Source: Ilyomonas sp965214235
Lineage (GTDB): Bacteria > Bacteroidota > Bacteroidia > Chitinophagales > Chitinophagaceae
DNA: 64,000 nucleotides
Assembly (NCBI GenBank): GCA_965214235.1
Contig: CBDCBH010000002.1
Location: forward strand, 248,001-312,000
Direction: 5' to 3'
In this document: in pieces, positions 35,074 to 43,060 of the stretch
How positions within the stretch are numbered: position 1 is the stretch's first letter
Layout of the letters: each line of letters opens with the position of its first letter
The notes under the pieces: generated by a model
Databases searched by the model: none
The model's input: the letters and a program-made list of their open reading frames with translations, nothing else
What the model was told of the DNA's origin: nothing
Translations under genes and position numbers: made by a program

Positions 35074-37989
35074 ATGAAAGCCAGACTATTAACTGTCTTT
35101 TTTTGCTTTGCATTCCGTTTTGCTTTTTGTCAAAACACCATTGGTATTCCCGACATCATTAATTATTTTAAAGAAACTTACAATGCGGGAACGCAGAACC
35201 GTGGTATTGTGCAGGATAAAAATGGCATTGTTTACTTTGCCAACCAGGAAGGTTTGTTAAGCTTTGATGGCGCTTACTGGAAAACGTATCCTCTGCCAAA
35301 CAAAACCATTATCCGGTCGGTTGTTATTGGTAAAGACAATAAAATTTATGTAGGCGGACAAGATGATTTTGGCTATTTCACGCCCGATAAAAATGGTAAG
35401 CTGGTATTTAAATCTTTAAAAACATTTCTTCCGAAAAAAGATTTTTTCTGCACCGATATCTGGAATACGGTGGCTTATGGCGATGATATTTTTTTCAGAT
35501 CAAAAGAAAAAATTTATCAGTGGGACAATCATACCGTATCTGTTTATCCGGCTGCTGCAGAATGGGATTTCTTAGGCGAAGCCAACCATCAGTTAATTGC
35601 ACAGGATTCACACAATGGCTTACTTCAATTTTCAAATGGTTTATGGCAGCCGATGCTGAAAGATGCTTCCTGGCCGGATAAATTTATTATCAGCAGCGTT
35701 TCCCCTTTTGGTAAAGACAGTTCGTTTGTTACTACCATCAACACCGGCTTTTATATACTTGCCAACAATCATCTTTCAAAGTTCAAATTTGCTGGCAATG
35801 ATCCTTTTGTTAATCAGCGAATTTTAACCGCTACGCCCATAACCAAAGACTGGCTGGCGGTAGGAACCAATCTTGCGGGATGTTATATCATTAATAAGCG
35901 GGGCGAAGTCATTCAGAATATCTCACGAAAAGAAGGCTTGCAGATTAACAATATCCTGTATCTTTTTGTTGATGCCAGGCAGAACTTATGGATTGGACTT
36001 GATAACGGCATCGACTTTATTGCATACAACAATGCCATCAAACATATTTATCCGGAGAAACTGAATGAAGGCGAAGGTTATGCTTCTTTGATCTATAAAA
36101 ACAAATTGTATGTTGGCACATCAAACGGGTTGTACAATGTGCCGCTTTCTGATAAAAAAGATTTGAGTTACGTGAACGGAGAATTTACTTCCATACCTGA
36201 TACAAAAGGCTCTGCCTGGGGATTGTATGAAGTGAACAACCACTTGTTAATGGCGCATCATGACGGCGCTTATCAGGTAGAAGATAATAAAGTATTACCT
36301 ATAAACACACATACCTCGTACTTTAATTTTCTTCCGTTTTATTCTGTTCTTCCTTCTGCACTTATTATTGCCGGAGATGAAAGCGGGCTTGATTTTATGG
36401 AGTATAAAAACAACTCCTTTATCTCTAAAGGCAACCTGCCGGGCTTCAATGAATTTTGCCAATATGCTGCCATTGATAATAACAACATTATTTGGGTAGC
36501 GCATCCATACCGCGGTGTTTACAAGATAGATGTTGCAGATCCGCTGCATACGCAAAGTAAATTGTATACAAATAAAAACGGATTGCCATCGTACCTCAAC
36601 AATCATTTGTTTAAAGTAAAAAACCGAATTGTAATCACTACTGAAAAAGGCGTATATGAGTACAATAGCAGGAAAGATATTTTTGAACCTTCAGAATATT
36701 ACAAGCCATATTTCGGCAACAAAAACATACGCTGTTTACAGGAAGATCCAAAAGGAAACATTTGGTTTATAGAAGATAAAAACCTGGGTGTTATTGATTT
36801 CTCTGAAGAGAAAGGAAAAGTGATTTATTTCCCGGAATTGAATGAAAAGATGGTGAGAGGGTTCGAGTATATTTATCCTTATAACGAACAGAATATTTTT
36901 GTGGGCGCCGAGAAAGGTTTTTACCACATTAACTATGAAGATTATAAAAAGAATATCTACCCTATAGTAGTAAGAATTAGTGCTGTAAAGGCTTTGAGTA
37001 ACAGCGATACACTTCTTTTCGGTGGTTATTATGGCGATGTCAATACAGTGTTAAGCCAATCATCCGGTGCCGTTCCCCACCTGGCTAACGAATGGAATTC
37101 ACTGCATTTCGATTATTCATCACCTTCCTACGGCAGCACAAACAGTGTTGATTACAGTTATTATTTAAAAGGCTTTGATAAAGAGTGGTCTTCATGGTCG
37201 AAGCGGGCAGAAAAAGATTACACCAATTTGCCGGCCGGCAACTATACGTTTGGCGTTAAAGCAAAAAATAACTTAAGCGGAGACTCGAACACTGCCACGT
37301 ATTCGTTTGTGGTTTTGCCGCCGTGGTATCAAACTACGCTGGCTTATATAATTTATAGTTTGTTATTCTTGGCGGCTGTGTACTTAACGTATCGCTATCA
37401 AACCAAAATGTTGCAAAAGCAGCAACGCAGTCACGAAGAAGAACGAAAAAGGTTACAGTACCTGCATCAGTTGGAAATAGAAAAATCGGACAAAGAAATT
37501 ATTAAATTAAAGAATGAAAAGTTAGAATTTGAACTGGAATGTAAAAACTCCGAGCTTGCTTCAACGGCTTTGCATTTAATGCAAAAAGGCGAATTGTTAT
37601 CAAACGTAAAAGATGAACTGCTGCGCATTAAAAAAACATCTTCCAACAGGCCGGATGATGATTTTAAAAAGATCATCAGCATACTAAAAGAAGAAAACAA
37701 ATTAGATAAAGATTGGGAACAATTTGCTGTTCATTTCGATACTGTGCATACCGGCTTTATTAAAATGCTGAAACAAAAATACCCGCATGTAAGCGCGCAC
37801 GAGTTAAAGCTGTGCGCGTATTTACGGATGAATTTATCGAGCAAAGAAATTGCGCAATTAGAAAACATTTCTGTACGCGGCGTAGAGATAAGCCGTTACC
37901 GCTTGCGCAAAAAATTACAAATACCCACCGAAACGAATTTGTTTGATTTTTTGTTGCAGTTGAGTTATGACGACCAGGAACGAGTTTAA
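35074..37989 (+). CDS. Periplasmic-sensor one-component regulator (two-component-type propellers, Y_Y_Y domain, LuxR-like HTH)
   Basis: Membrane-spanning transcriptional regulator of 971 residues. A signal peptide (FCFAFRFAFCQN) leads a periplasmic seven-bladed-propeller region (about 20-640) with repeats such as GIVQDKNGIVYFANQEGLL and LFVDARQNLWIGLDNGIDFI. A Y_Y_Y domain follows (about 690-760, DYSYYLKGFDKEWSSWSKRAEKDYTNLPAGNYTFGV), then one membrane helix (TTLAYIIYSLLFLAAVYLTY, about 765-785), a coiled coil rich in E/K/Q, and a C-terminal HTH (HELKLCAYLRMNLSSKEIAQLENISVRGVEISRYRLRKKL). There is no histidine-kinase or receiver domain, so signal and DNA binding are in one chain. It sits next to SusC/SusD and probably senses their glycan and controls the locus; it is the only local candidate to bind the TGATGTAG repeats. 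Confidence 0.88.
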   Translation: MKARLLTVFFCFAFRFAFCQNTIGIPDIINYFKETYNAGTQNRGIVQDKNGIVYFANQEGLLSFDGAYWKTYPLPNKTIIRSVVIGKDNKIYVGGQDDFGYFTPDKNGKLVFKSLKTFLPKKDFFCTDIWNTVAYGDDIFFRSKEKIYQWDNHTVSVYPAAAEWDFLGEANHQLIAQDSHNGLLQFSNGLWQPMLKDASWPDKFIISSVSPFGKDSSFVTTINTGFYILANNHLSKFKFAGNDPFVNQRILTATPITKDWLAVGTNLAGCYIINKRGEVIQNISRKEGLQINNILYLFVDARQNLWIGLDNGIDFIAYNNAIKHIYPEKLNEGEGYASLIYKNKLYVGTSNGLYNVPLSDKKDLSYVNGEFTSIPDTKGSAWGLYEVNNHLLMAHHDGAYQVEDNKVLPINTHTSYFNFLPFYSVLPSALIIAGDESGLDFMEYKNNSFISKGNLPGFNEFCQYAAIDNNNIIWVAHPYRGVYKIDVADPLHTQSKLYTNKNGLPSYLNNHLFKVKNRIVITTEKGVYEYNSRKDIFEPSEYYKPYFGNKNIRCLQEDPKGNIWFIEDKNLGVIDFSEEKGKVIYFPELNEKMVRGFEYIYPYNEQNIFVGAEKGFYHINYEDYKKNIYPIVVRISAVKALSNSDTLLFGGYYGDVNTVLSQSSGAVPHLANEWNSLHFDYSSPSYGSTNSVDYSYYLKGFDKEWSSWSKRAEKDYTNLPAGNYTFGVKAKNNLSGDSNTATYSFVVLPPWYQTTLAYIIYSLLFLAAVYLTYRYQTKMLQKQQRSHEEERKRLQYLHQLEIEKSDKEIIKLKNEKLEFELECKNSELASTALHLMQKGELLSNVKDELLRIKKTSSNRPDDDFKKIISILKEENKLDKDWEQFAVHFDTVHTGFIKMLKQKYPHVSAHELKLCAYLRMNLSSKEIAQLENISVRGVEISRYRLRKKLQIPTETNLFDFLLQLSYDDQERV

Positions 37990-38349
37990 TTTCATAATGC
38001 CCTTCAATAGGATATTATTTACAATCTGATTTCTTCCACTTATAAAGAGAAGGCAGCATCATTGCGGGAATTGAAGCAAAGTGTGGAAGGTATAAGATTT
38101 TTAATCTGTGTACTGATAAGGGTTTGTTTTTATTACAAAAACAAGAGTGTAACCAGTTTGCATTTCTTCGGTAGGCGTAAAGTTTTTTTCAGCAAAGTTC
38201 AGGTAAGGTGAAGAAAGCATGAGTGGGAAAAATAAAAAAAGTAGTAGTTAGATTTGCGCAATTATGTAATGAACAACAGCGAATAACAAGCGATGAAAAT
38301 GAAGTAGCTAAGAAGTTTGAAGAGGAGAGTGAGTTTCGAATACATTTGT
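37990..38349. other. Non-coding interval before the cassette array
   Basis: About 360 bp after the sensor gene. There is no clear terminator. It contains the short GTG-started frame listed separately and otherwise nothing I can name. Confidence 0.5.
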
Positions 38350-38375
38350 GTTGGTGGCAAGCTTTTGACAAATAA
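38223..38375 (+). CDS. Possible small protein or gene remnant, 50 residues
   Basis: A GTG-started frame encodes a 50-residue charged peptide containing VRFAQLCNEQQRITSDENEV and EFRIHLCWWQAFDK. The composition looks protein-like but the start is not ATG, no ribosome-binding site is evident, and the end runs into the conserved cassette core (GTT at 38350). It may be the tail of a degraded gene cut by the cassette boundary. No family recognised. Confidence 0.25.
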   Translation: MGKIKKVVVRFAQLCNEQQRITSDENEVAKKFEEESEFRIHLCWWQAFDK

Positions 38376-38521
38376 AAAAGCTGGTTTGTTTTTACTCACT
38401 TTTTCAGATTAACAAGGCTAATAAGCCACGTTTGTTTTTACTCCACTTTTGTTGCTGCAGCAAACTTAGGCACGCTCGTGCTGATTTCTATGACTATAGC
38501 AAATAGTTTTTCAAATTATTT

Positions 38522-39543
38522 TCAGGCAGCTTTTATGTAGTTATCAACATAAGGTTTTTCATTCTTCACTACCGCAAAAGCTCTTAATACCAGTTTGTTT
38601 TTGATAGCATTGAGTATACTCATGGCAGGTTTGCCTTCCTGTTTCTTTCGTTCATAATAATCTTTAAATTCTTTGTGATTTTTGATGGAAGTAAGTGCGC
38701 ACATATGCAATAATCGTTTCAGTTCTTTGTTTGCCATTTTATGAACATGATGTTTACCTTTTACACTGATACCGCTTTGATAATCGAAGGGAACCACACC
38801 TGCATAACAGGCCAGTTGTTTACCACTGCTGCACATGGTAAACATGTTGGAGCAACAGATAAGATATACAGCCGTTATATGACCGATGCCTGGTATGGGG
38901 TATTGAGTAATTTATAGGTTTTATAAACAACGGCATCCTGCTTCAATACATCTTTTATTTTTTGTTCCACTTGTTTACAGGATTGGCGGAGCCCTTTTAA
39001 AGCAGGCTGTAAAAGCTTCTTTAATTCAATAGTATTACTAGCTGATATACTAACTTGTTCAAGCTCTTTTAATGCTGTTTCAAAACTTCTTGTCTGTACA
39101 ATGATTTTGTTTCTTACAGTTAGTAAATCTTTAAGCGGCATTACCGCACAATGCAGTGCCGGTGTAGGTTTCAGGCGGTCAGAATTACGCACTGCATAGA
39201 GTGCAAGCCTTCTGCTATCTACTTTATCATTCTTACCTCTTGCAATACCTAAACTCCACTTTACCTGAGCTGCATTTTCAATACACACATCAATATTTAA
39301 TGATGAAAAAAACTGCCACAGTAACCGGTGGTAGATGCCGGTGTTTTCAATAACAATAATGGTTTGTTCAGATAAAGGCACATTTAAATCTGTTAACCAT
39401 TTCTTCATCTGTTGTAAACCCTGCAGGGTGTTGTTAAACTGTTTCCATAACATATTTGAATAAAAAGTCTGCTCATGAATAATGAAAGCAACATCAAGTG
39501 TATGTTTGGATACATCAATACCGATAAAATACTTTTTTGTCAT
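38522..39543 (-). pseudogene. IS110-family transposase (DEDD recombinase), frameshifted
   Basis: The N-terminal part (38875-39543) holds the RuvC-like DEDD domain with Asp10 (FIGIDVSKHTLDVAF), Glu66 (VIENTGIYH), Asp106 and Asp109 (GKNDKVDSRRLALYA). The C-terminal part (38522-38845) holds the Transposase_20 domain with SSGKQLACYAGVVPFDYQSG and KMANKELKRLLHMCA. They are in different frames. The expected joint is LLNTIPGIGHITAVYLICCS, but the DNA reads through a CCCC run (about 38905-38910) that gives LLNTPYQASVI and a stop. Two extra C, or one missing base, explain it. This is a mutation, a sequencing error, or much less likely programmed frameshifting. The intact protein would be about 340 residues, normal for the family. 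Confidence 0.85.
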
Positions 39544-39578
39544 AGCTTAGCTTTTAGAAGTTTAAAATGCTAACCAGG

Positions 39579-39720
39579 ATTGCCTCTGATTTCTAGTCCT
39601 TGATAATGGGTCTTGCAGCCCTAATTTCTATATGAATATTGAAGGCAATAAAGGTGGCGGCAGATTGTATCAGCCCATGGGTCATAAACCCTACACAGCG
39701 CTTAATGAGCTGCCGCCACC
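39579..39720 (-). ncRNA. IS110 bridge RNA core (target- and donor-binding loops)
   Basis: On the transposase strand two stem-internal-loop-hairpin units lie in tandem. The first has stem GGTGGCGGCAG/CTGCCGCCACC (39710-39720 with 39653-39663) and apical hairpin GGG..CCC at 39679-39691; its loop strands contain GCTGTGT (39693-39699) and GCTGAT (39669-39674). These match the target flanks: GCTGTGT across the 39834-39840 junction and TCAGC across the 38480-38484 junction. The second has stem ATTGCCT/AGGCAAT (39643-39649 with 39579-39585) and apical hairpin at 39608-39621; its strands contain ATAGAAAT (39624-39631) and AAGGA (39597-39601), matching the two IS ends (38484-38491; 39830-39834). This is the target-loop/donor-loop order known for IS110 bridge RNAs. 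True RNA ends are not determined. Confidence 0.75.
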
Positions 39721-40094
39721 GGTTAGTTGTTATACATAAATTAACGTGGATTATAAAAGAAAAAAGTAGCAAAAAAGAAAAGTAATAATAATAGTAGTAA
39801 ATCATCACTATATTCATAATGCAAGTCTAAAGGACACAGCAAAGCAGCAATTTTAGTTCTTCACTCATCTTTGGTTATCGGCTTGACTCAGCTCTGACCG
39901 AGCATTTGTTTTTACTTGTTTCTTTTGTGCTATTTTTAGCTTCTGGTGCCGGGCTGACAAAACCAGCATCATGCCGCCACAAAGCCTCGCAACGTTAGCG
40001 GCAATAGTTGACATTTATCTCAAAGCCAAGTTATACAAATGACAATTTCAAAAAATATTTAAAAACGACTGTTCTAATTCATAAAACAAATAGT

Positions 40095-40283
40095 ATGGAC
40101 ACTACCATATATTCCAAGATTAAAAAAATAAGCCCACTATTTATAGTGGCAGACCTTGACCGTTCTGTTGAATTTTATATAAAGAAATTGGGCTTTGATG
40201 TGGATTTTCGTTACGAAGACTTTTATTTAGGCATTATTTAAGATGGCTTTTCAATCCATCTTAAATTGTGTAAATCATTGTAA
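40095..40283 (+). pseudogene. VOC (glyoxalase/bleomycin-resistance) family remnant
   Basis: The frame begins MDTTIYSKIKKISPLFIVAD and has the typical VOC N-terminal module: metal-ligand region PLFIVADLDRSVEFYIKKLGF followed by DVDFRYEDFYLGII. An in-frame TAA at 40239-40241 cuts it, yet the frame continues as DGFSIHLKLCKSL before a second stop; DGFSIHLK is the usual continuation. A full VOC protein has about 120-130 residues, so the second beta-alpha-beta module is missing. This is a decayed gene at the start of the cassette. Confidence 0.7.
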
Positions 40284-40321
40284 AAATAATCTTAACAACA
40301 AATGCTCTAAAACTAACAAAT

Positions 40322-40861
40322 ATGAAAAAGGCACTTTTGCTATTAAATCTTATATTAAGCTTTATGGGTGTTGGCCAGGTTTGGCAAGTGCAGCTTTCAT
40401 CTTATCCACTTTGGGCTTATGTGGGAACAAATGAACTCCATAATTATCATATTGCCTGGTGGCATAGCATTTGGATTCCGTTGTTTATTCCAGCAGGACT
40501 TTCAATAATATGTACAATAGCACTGTTCTGGTTACGACCACCTGCTGTAACTCGTTCATTAGTTTGGAATGCTATTATAATATTATTGATTACATATGGG
40601 CTTACGTTTATCTGGTGGGGACCTTTAATGGCATTAATAGGAGCAACTCCTCAGGAATTTCAAGACGTTTTTAACTGGGCGCCACTCTTAGGAAAGATAG
40701 GACTGCAGACTAAAACCCAAAAACAATTATTTGATTTACTCATCACCACGCATTGGTTGCGTGCTGCTCTTCTCTCTGCTTATGGTATTTTAATATTCCG
40801 GATGACTGTAGTTGGTTTTGACTTAAAAAAACCAATTCTTAAGTTTAAGCCAGCGGTTTAA
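40322..40861 (+). CDS. Four-helix integral membrane protein, possibly DUF1772-like
   Basis: Membrane protein of 179 residues with four to five hydrophobic segments: about 3-25, 47-70 (SIWIPLFIPAGLSIICTIALFWL), 78-105 (SLVWNAIIILLITYGLTFIWWGPLMALI) and 145-165. The early GQVWQVQLSSYPLW and the late TTHWLRAALLSAYGILIF resemble the small DUF1772/anthrone-oxygenase-like family, but I am not certain. It is the only intact gene of cassette unit A. No signal peptide separate from helix 1. Function unknown. Confidence 0.6.
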   Translation: MKKALLLLNLILSFMGVGQVWQVQLSSYPLWAYVGTNELHNYHIAWWHSIWIPLFIPAGLSIICTIALFWLRPPAVTRSLVWNAIIILLITYGLTFIWWGPLMALIGATPQEFQDVFNWAPLLGKIGLQTKTQKQLFDLLITTHWLRAALLSAYGILIFRMTVVGFDLKKPILKFKPAV

Positions 40862-40871
40862 CAATGCTAGT

Positions 40872-41069
40872 CGCTAACAGGCTATTTTGTGCAAGCGGGG
40901 CAACAAACAAGCCATCAGCATTTGTTCTTTATTTATCATTAGTTCCAGCGTGGCCTGTATTGCCAAGCAGTAGAGTATGTTTTGTACTTTAGTTCTTTAT
41001 TCGGCTTCCGGCTCGGGCTAACGAAACATAGAATGCCGCCATCAACGCCAAGCAGTGAGCCGTTAGCGC
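40872..41069 (+). repeat. attC-like spacer after cassette A
   Basis: 198 bp bounded by CGCTAAC (40872-40878) and GTTAGCGC (41062-41069), mutually complementary ends as in attC R'' and R'. The right part shares GGGCTAACGAAAC and GAATGCCGCCATCAA with the other spacers. It has no open frame. Confidence 0.6.
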
Positions 41070-41199
41070 AAGTCTGGCAGATTCTACGTTGCAAATAAAC
41101 CCATCAACTTTTGAACTTTTAAAGACACTAAGTTTGGACTTTTGAAGAAAGCATGCTGAGGATTTTATGTTGAATTTTGCATTGTAAAATTTTTATACA

Positions 41200-42114
41200 A
41201 TGGAAAATAAAGAAACAGCATTAAGCAATGCGTACATCATCACAGGACCAACTTCTGGAATAGGCTATGCCACAGCATTGGAACTTGCCAAATATGGTAC
41301 GGTTGTTCTTGTTGGGCGAAATCTTGAAAAACTCGAGCAATTACAGAAAACTATAAAAGAAAAGGGCGGAAATGCGGTATCGGTAGTGTGCGACATCTCA
41401 GATATTACAAGTGTGAGGCATGCTGCACAACAAATCATAGCTCTTAGGCTTCCGATAGTTGGGCTGCTCAACAATGCGGGAATTATGCAGATGAAAGCAA
41501 CAAAGAGCGCTCAGGGATGGGATATGACATTCGCTACGAATCATCTCGGCGCATTTATATTGACCGAAGCTCTTGTGCCTCATCTTCCCGACGGAGCAAA
41601 CGTAGTATTTATTGCTTCCGCTGTTGAAGACCCCCAACGCAAACCCGCAAAAGTTACAGGAATGCGTGGGGCTCGTTATATCTCTGCGGAAGCAAGTGCG
41701 CGGGGTGAGTGGAAACAAGGCGGTTCCAAATTAGCAGGCGCAGACGCATACGCTACTTCAAAGCAGTGTGTTATTGCCTCCACAATGGTTTTTGCACGGG
41801 AAACCCCGAGATTACATTTCAACGCTGTAGAGCCGGGAATAACTGCAGGGACTGGTCTTGGTGGTGACGCCAATGCTTTTTTACGTTTCCTGTTTGGTAG
41901 GGTCATTACTTTATTTCCTCCTTTCGCCCAATACCGAAGTACACCACAAAAAGCAGCAAGGGTCATCACAAAAATTCTGACCGATGAATCAGGTAAGACT
42001 GGTGTTTACTATGACGAAAAAGGTGAGCCAATGCTTGCATCAGAACAAGTGCAAGATACAAAGTTTCAAGACCGTGTTGTTGCCGAAACACGTGCCTTGT
42101 TAGCCAAGGTGTAA
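41200..42114 (+). CDS. Short-chain dehydrogenase/reductase (SDR)
   Basis: Cytoplasmic NAD(P)-dependent oxidoreductase of 304 residues, classical-to-extended SDR. The Rossmann motif TGPTSGIG is at about residues 16-23, LLNNAGIMQMK at about 88-98, the catalytic Tyr-x-x-x-Lys in YATSKQC at about 188, and N-terminal dinucleotide-binding residues in LVGRNLEKLEQL. The active-site region before the Tyr contains the insert RYISAEASARGEWKQGGSK, seen in retinol-dehydrogenase-like bacterial SDRs. The start at 41200 sits directly at an inverted repeat ATTGTA...TACAAT (41181-41201) that could be an operator. The AraC gene 26 bp downstream probably regulates it. Substrate unknown. Confidence 0.88.
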   Translation: MENKETALSNAYIITGPTSGIGYATALELAKYGTVVLVGRNLEKLEQLQKTIKEKGGNAVSVVCDISDITSVRHAAQQIIALRLPIVGLLNNAGIMQMKATKSAQGWDMTFATNHLGAFILTEALVPHLPDGANVVFIASAVEDPQRKPAKVTGMRGARYISAEASARGEWKQGGSKLAGADAYATSKQCVIASTMVFARETPRLHFNAVEPGITAGTGLGGDANAFLRFLFGRVITLFPPFAQYRSTPQKAARVITKILTDESGKTGVYYDEKGEPMLASEQVQDTKFQDRVVAETRALLAKV

Positions 42115-42140
42115 AGTATAACTAAATTTGAAAACTTCTA

Positions 42141-42932
42141 ATGCAAGCTATTAAAACAGAAGATACTGAAATTTCTCCCGAGCATTTTATTGCTGAACAT
42201 TTTTTTGTGTACGTTGTAAAAGGAACAATGAACCTGTTTGACGGAAGCGAACACCAGGCATTGAAACCAAGGGAATGTTGTATTGCCCGTAAGAACCGAT
42301 TGGGACGTTTTAATAAGATAAAAGAGAATAATGAATTGGAAAAAGTAATCTTTGCTCTTGATGAAAAGTTTCTCAAAACGTTTCAGGAAAAACATAAAAA
42401 AACTGCAACGAAATTCTACTCTACAGATACGTTTATAAAACTAAAAGCGAACGAATTGCTGCCCTGTTTTATTCATTCGCTAACGCCTTATTACAATCAT
42501 GGAAAAATAAGCGAGGCATTTACCGATGTTAAGTGTGAAGAACTACTTATTATTTTGTTACAAGCCCAACCTGAATTAGCAGGTTTATTTTTTTATTATG
42601 GCATACCTGAAAAGATAAACATTGAAGAATTTATGAACCGAAATTTCAAATTCAATGTAAGCATTGAACGGTTTGCTTATTTGACAGGAAGAAGTTTATC
42701 TGCTTTCAAAAGAGATTTCAACACTACATTCAGAAATACACCCAATCGATGGTTGGTACAAAAACGCCTGCAGGAAGCATATTTCCTTCTCGACAAAAAC
42801 AATAAAAAACCATCCGAAATTTATTTGGAATTAGGTTTTGAAGCCTTGCCGCACTTTTCATTTGCTTTCAAAAAGCAATTCGGGCTGACAGCAACCGAGC
42901 TTACAGAGCGAAATAAAAATACAAGCCGCTAG
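42141..42932 (+). CDS. AraC-family transcriptional regulator
   Basis: DNA-binding regulator of 263 residues. The N-terminal part (about 1-140) is a cupin-like sensing domain (HFIAEHFFVYVVKGTMNLFDG). The C-terminal part (about 165-262) holds the two helix-turn-helix units of AraC, with RFAYLTGRSLSAFKRDFNTTF and the conserved YLELGFEALPHFSFAFKKQFGLTATEL near the end. It is in one operon with the SDR gene, a frequent pairing in which the regulator controls the reductase. The stop codon lies within the CGCTAGC arm of the following attC-like spacer (42927-42933), so gene and cassette end coincide. Confidence 0.9.
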   Translation: MQAIKTEDTEISPEHFIAEHFFVYVVKGTMNLFDGSEHQALKPRECCIARKNRLGRFNKIKENNELEKVIFALDEKFLKTFQEKHKKTATKFYSTDTFIKLKANELLPCFIHSLTPYYNHGKISEAFTDVKCEELLIILLQAQPELAGLFFYYGIPEKINIEEFMNRNFKFNVSIERFAYLTGRSLSAFKRDFNTTFRNTPNRWLVQKRLQEAYFLLDKNNKKPSEIYLELGFEALPHFSFAFKKQFGLTATELTERNKNTSR

Positions 42933-43060
42933 CCGGAGTTTGGCGCGGAGGTGCTTGACAACGAATGCCGGGCAATTGGAATACTATTTAACTTTAGCAA
43001 AAGCCAAGCTAACCGAACACGTAATGCTCCACCGGCAGACAAGCCTTTCAACGTTACTTG
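42927..43060 (+). repeat. attC-like spacer after cassette B
   Basis: About 134 bp from CGCTAGC (one mismatch to the complement of this cassette's leading GTTAGCG) to the core GTTACTTG. It includes GCTCCACCGGCAGACAAGCC before the core, a variant of the GCCGCCACNAAGCC block of the other spacers. Confidence 0.5.

Larger units (their letters stand above)
38485..39834 (-). mobile_element. IS110-family insertion sequence, 1350 bp
   Basis: The ends are set by comparison with the empty homologous unit at 43053-43345 and by a GA dinucleotide (TC on the element's strand) at 38483-38484 and 39833-39834. As usual in IS110, there are no terminal inverted repeats. Only about 37 bp lie beyond the transposase stop, while about 290 bp of non-coding DNA lie upstream of its start, the arrangement of the IS110 subgroup in which the bridge RNA precedes the transposase. 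The transposase is frameshifted, so the copy is probably immobile unless helped in trans. Confidence 0.8.
38350..39993 (+). repeat. Gene-less attC-like cassette unit, copy 1, interrupted by IS110
   Basis: Starts at core GTTGGTGG (38350) and ends before the next core GTTAGCGG (39994). Removing the IS at 38485-39834 leaves 294 bp that align throughout with the uninterrupted 293-bp unit at 43053-43345. Shared parts include TTTTGACAA, GCTGGTTTGTTTTTACTCAC, CGTTTGTTTTTACTCCACTT, TTTCTTTTGTGCTATTTTTA, GGCTGAC and GCCGCCAC. It carries no gene apart from the transposase inside the IS. Confidence 0.7.
39994..41061 (+). other. attC-like cassette unit A (VOC pseudogene + membrane protein)
   Basis: Unit running from core GTTAGCGG (39994) to the base before core GTTAGCGC (41062). 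Its own downstream arm reads CGCTAAC at 40872-40878, the complement of its leading core, as expected for an integron cassette whose attC is closed on itself. It carries a broken glyoxalase-like gene and one intact membrane-protein gene. Confidence 0.6.
41062..43052 (+). other. attC-like cassette unit B (SDR + AraC regulator)
   Basis: Unit from core GTTAGCGC (41062) to the base before core GTTACTTG (43053). It is the largest unit, with two genes in the same direction 26 bp apart. A candidate TAAGTTTG -7 box lies at 41129-41136, so it may bring its own promoter. Confidence 0.55.

Noticed and set aside
39593..39817. Minus-strand 74-residue frame in the left part of the IS
   Set aside because: It covers the bridge-RNA stems and guide loops and has a biased Tyr/Phe-rich start from a low-complexity stretch; the structured RNA explains the sequence better.
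38485..39834. IS1111-type element with subterminal inverted repeats
   Set aside because: No inverted repeats are seen at the ends, and the long non-coding part is upstream of the transposase, as in the IS110 subgroup.
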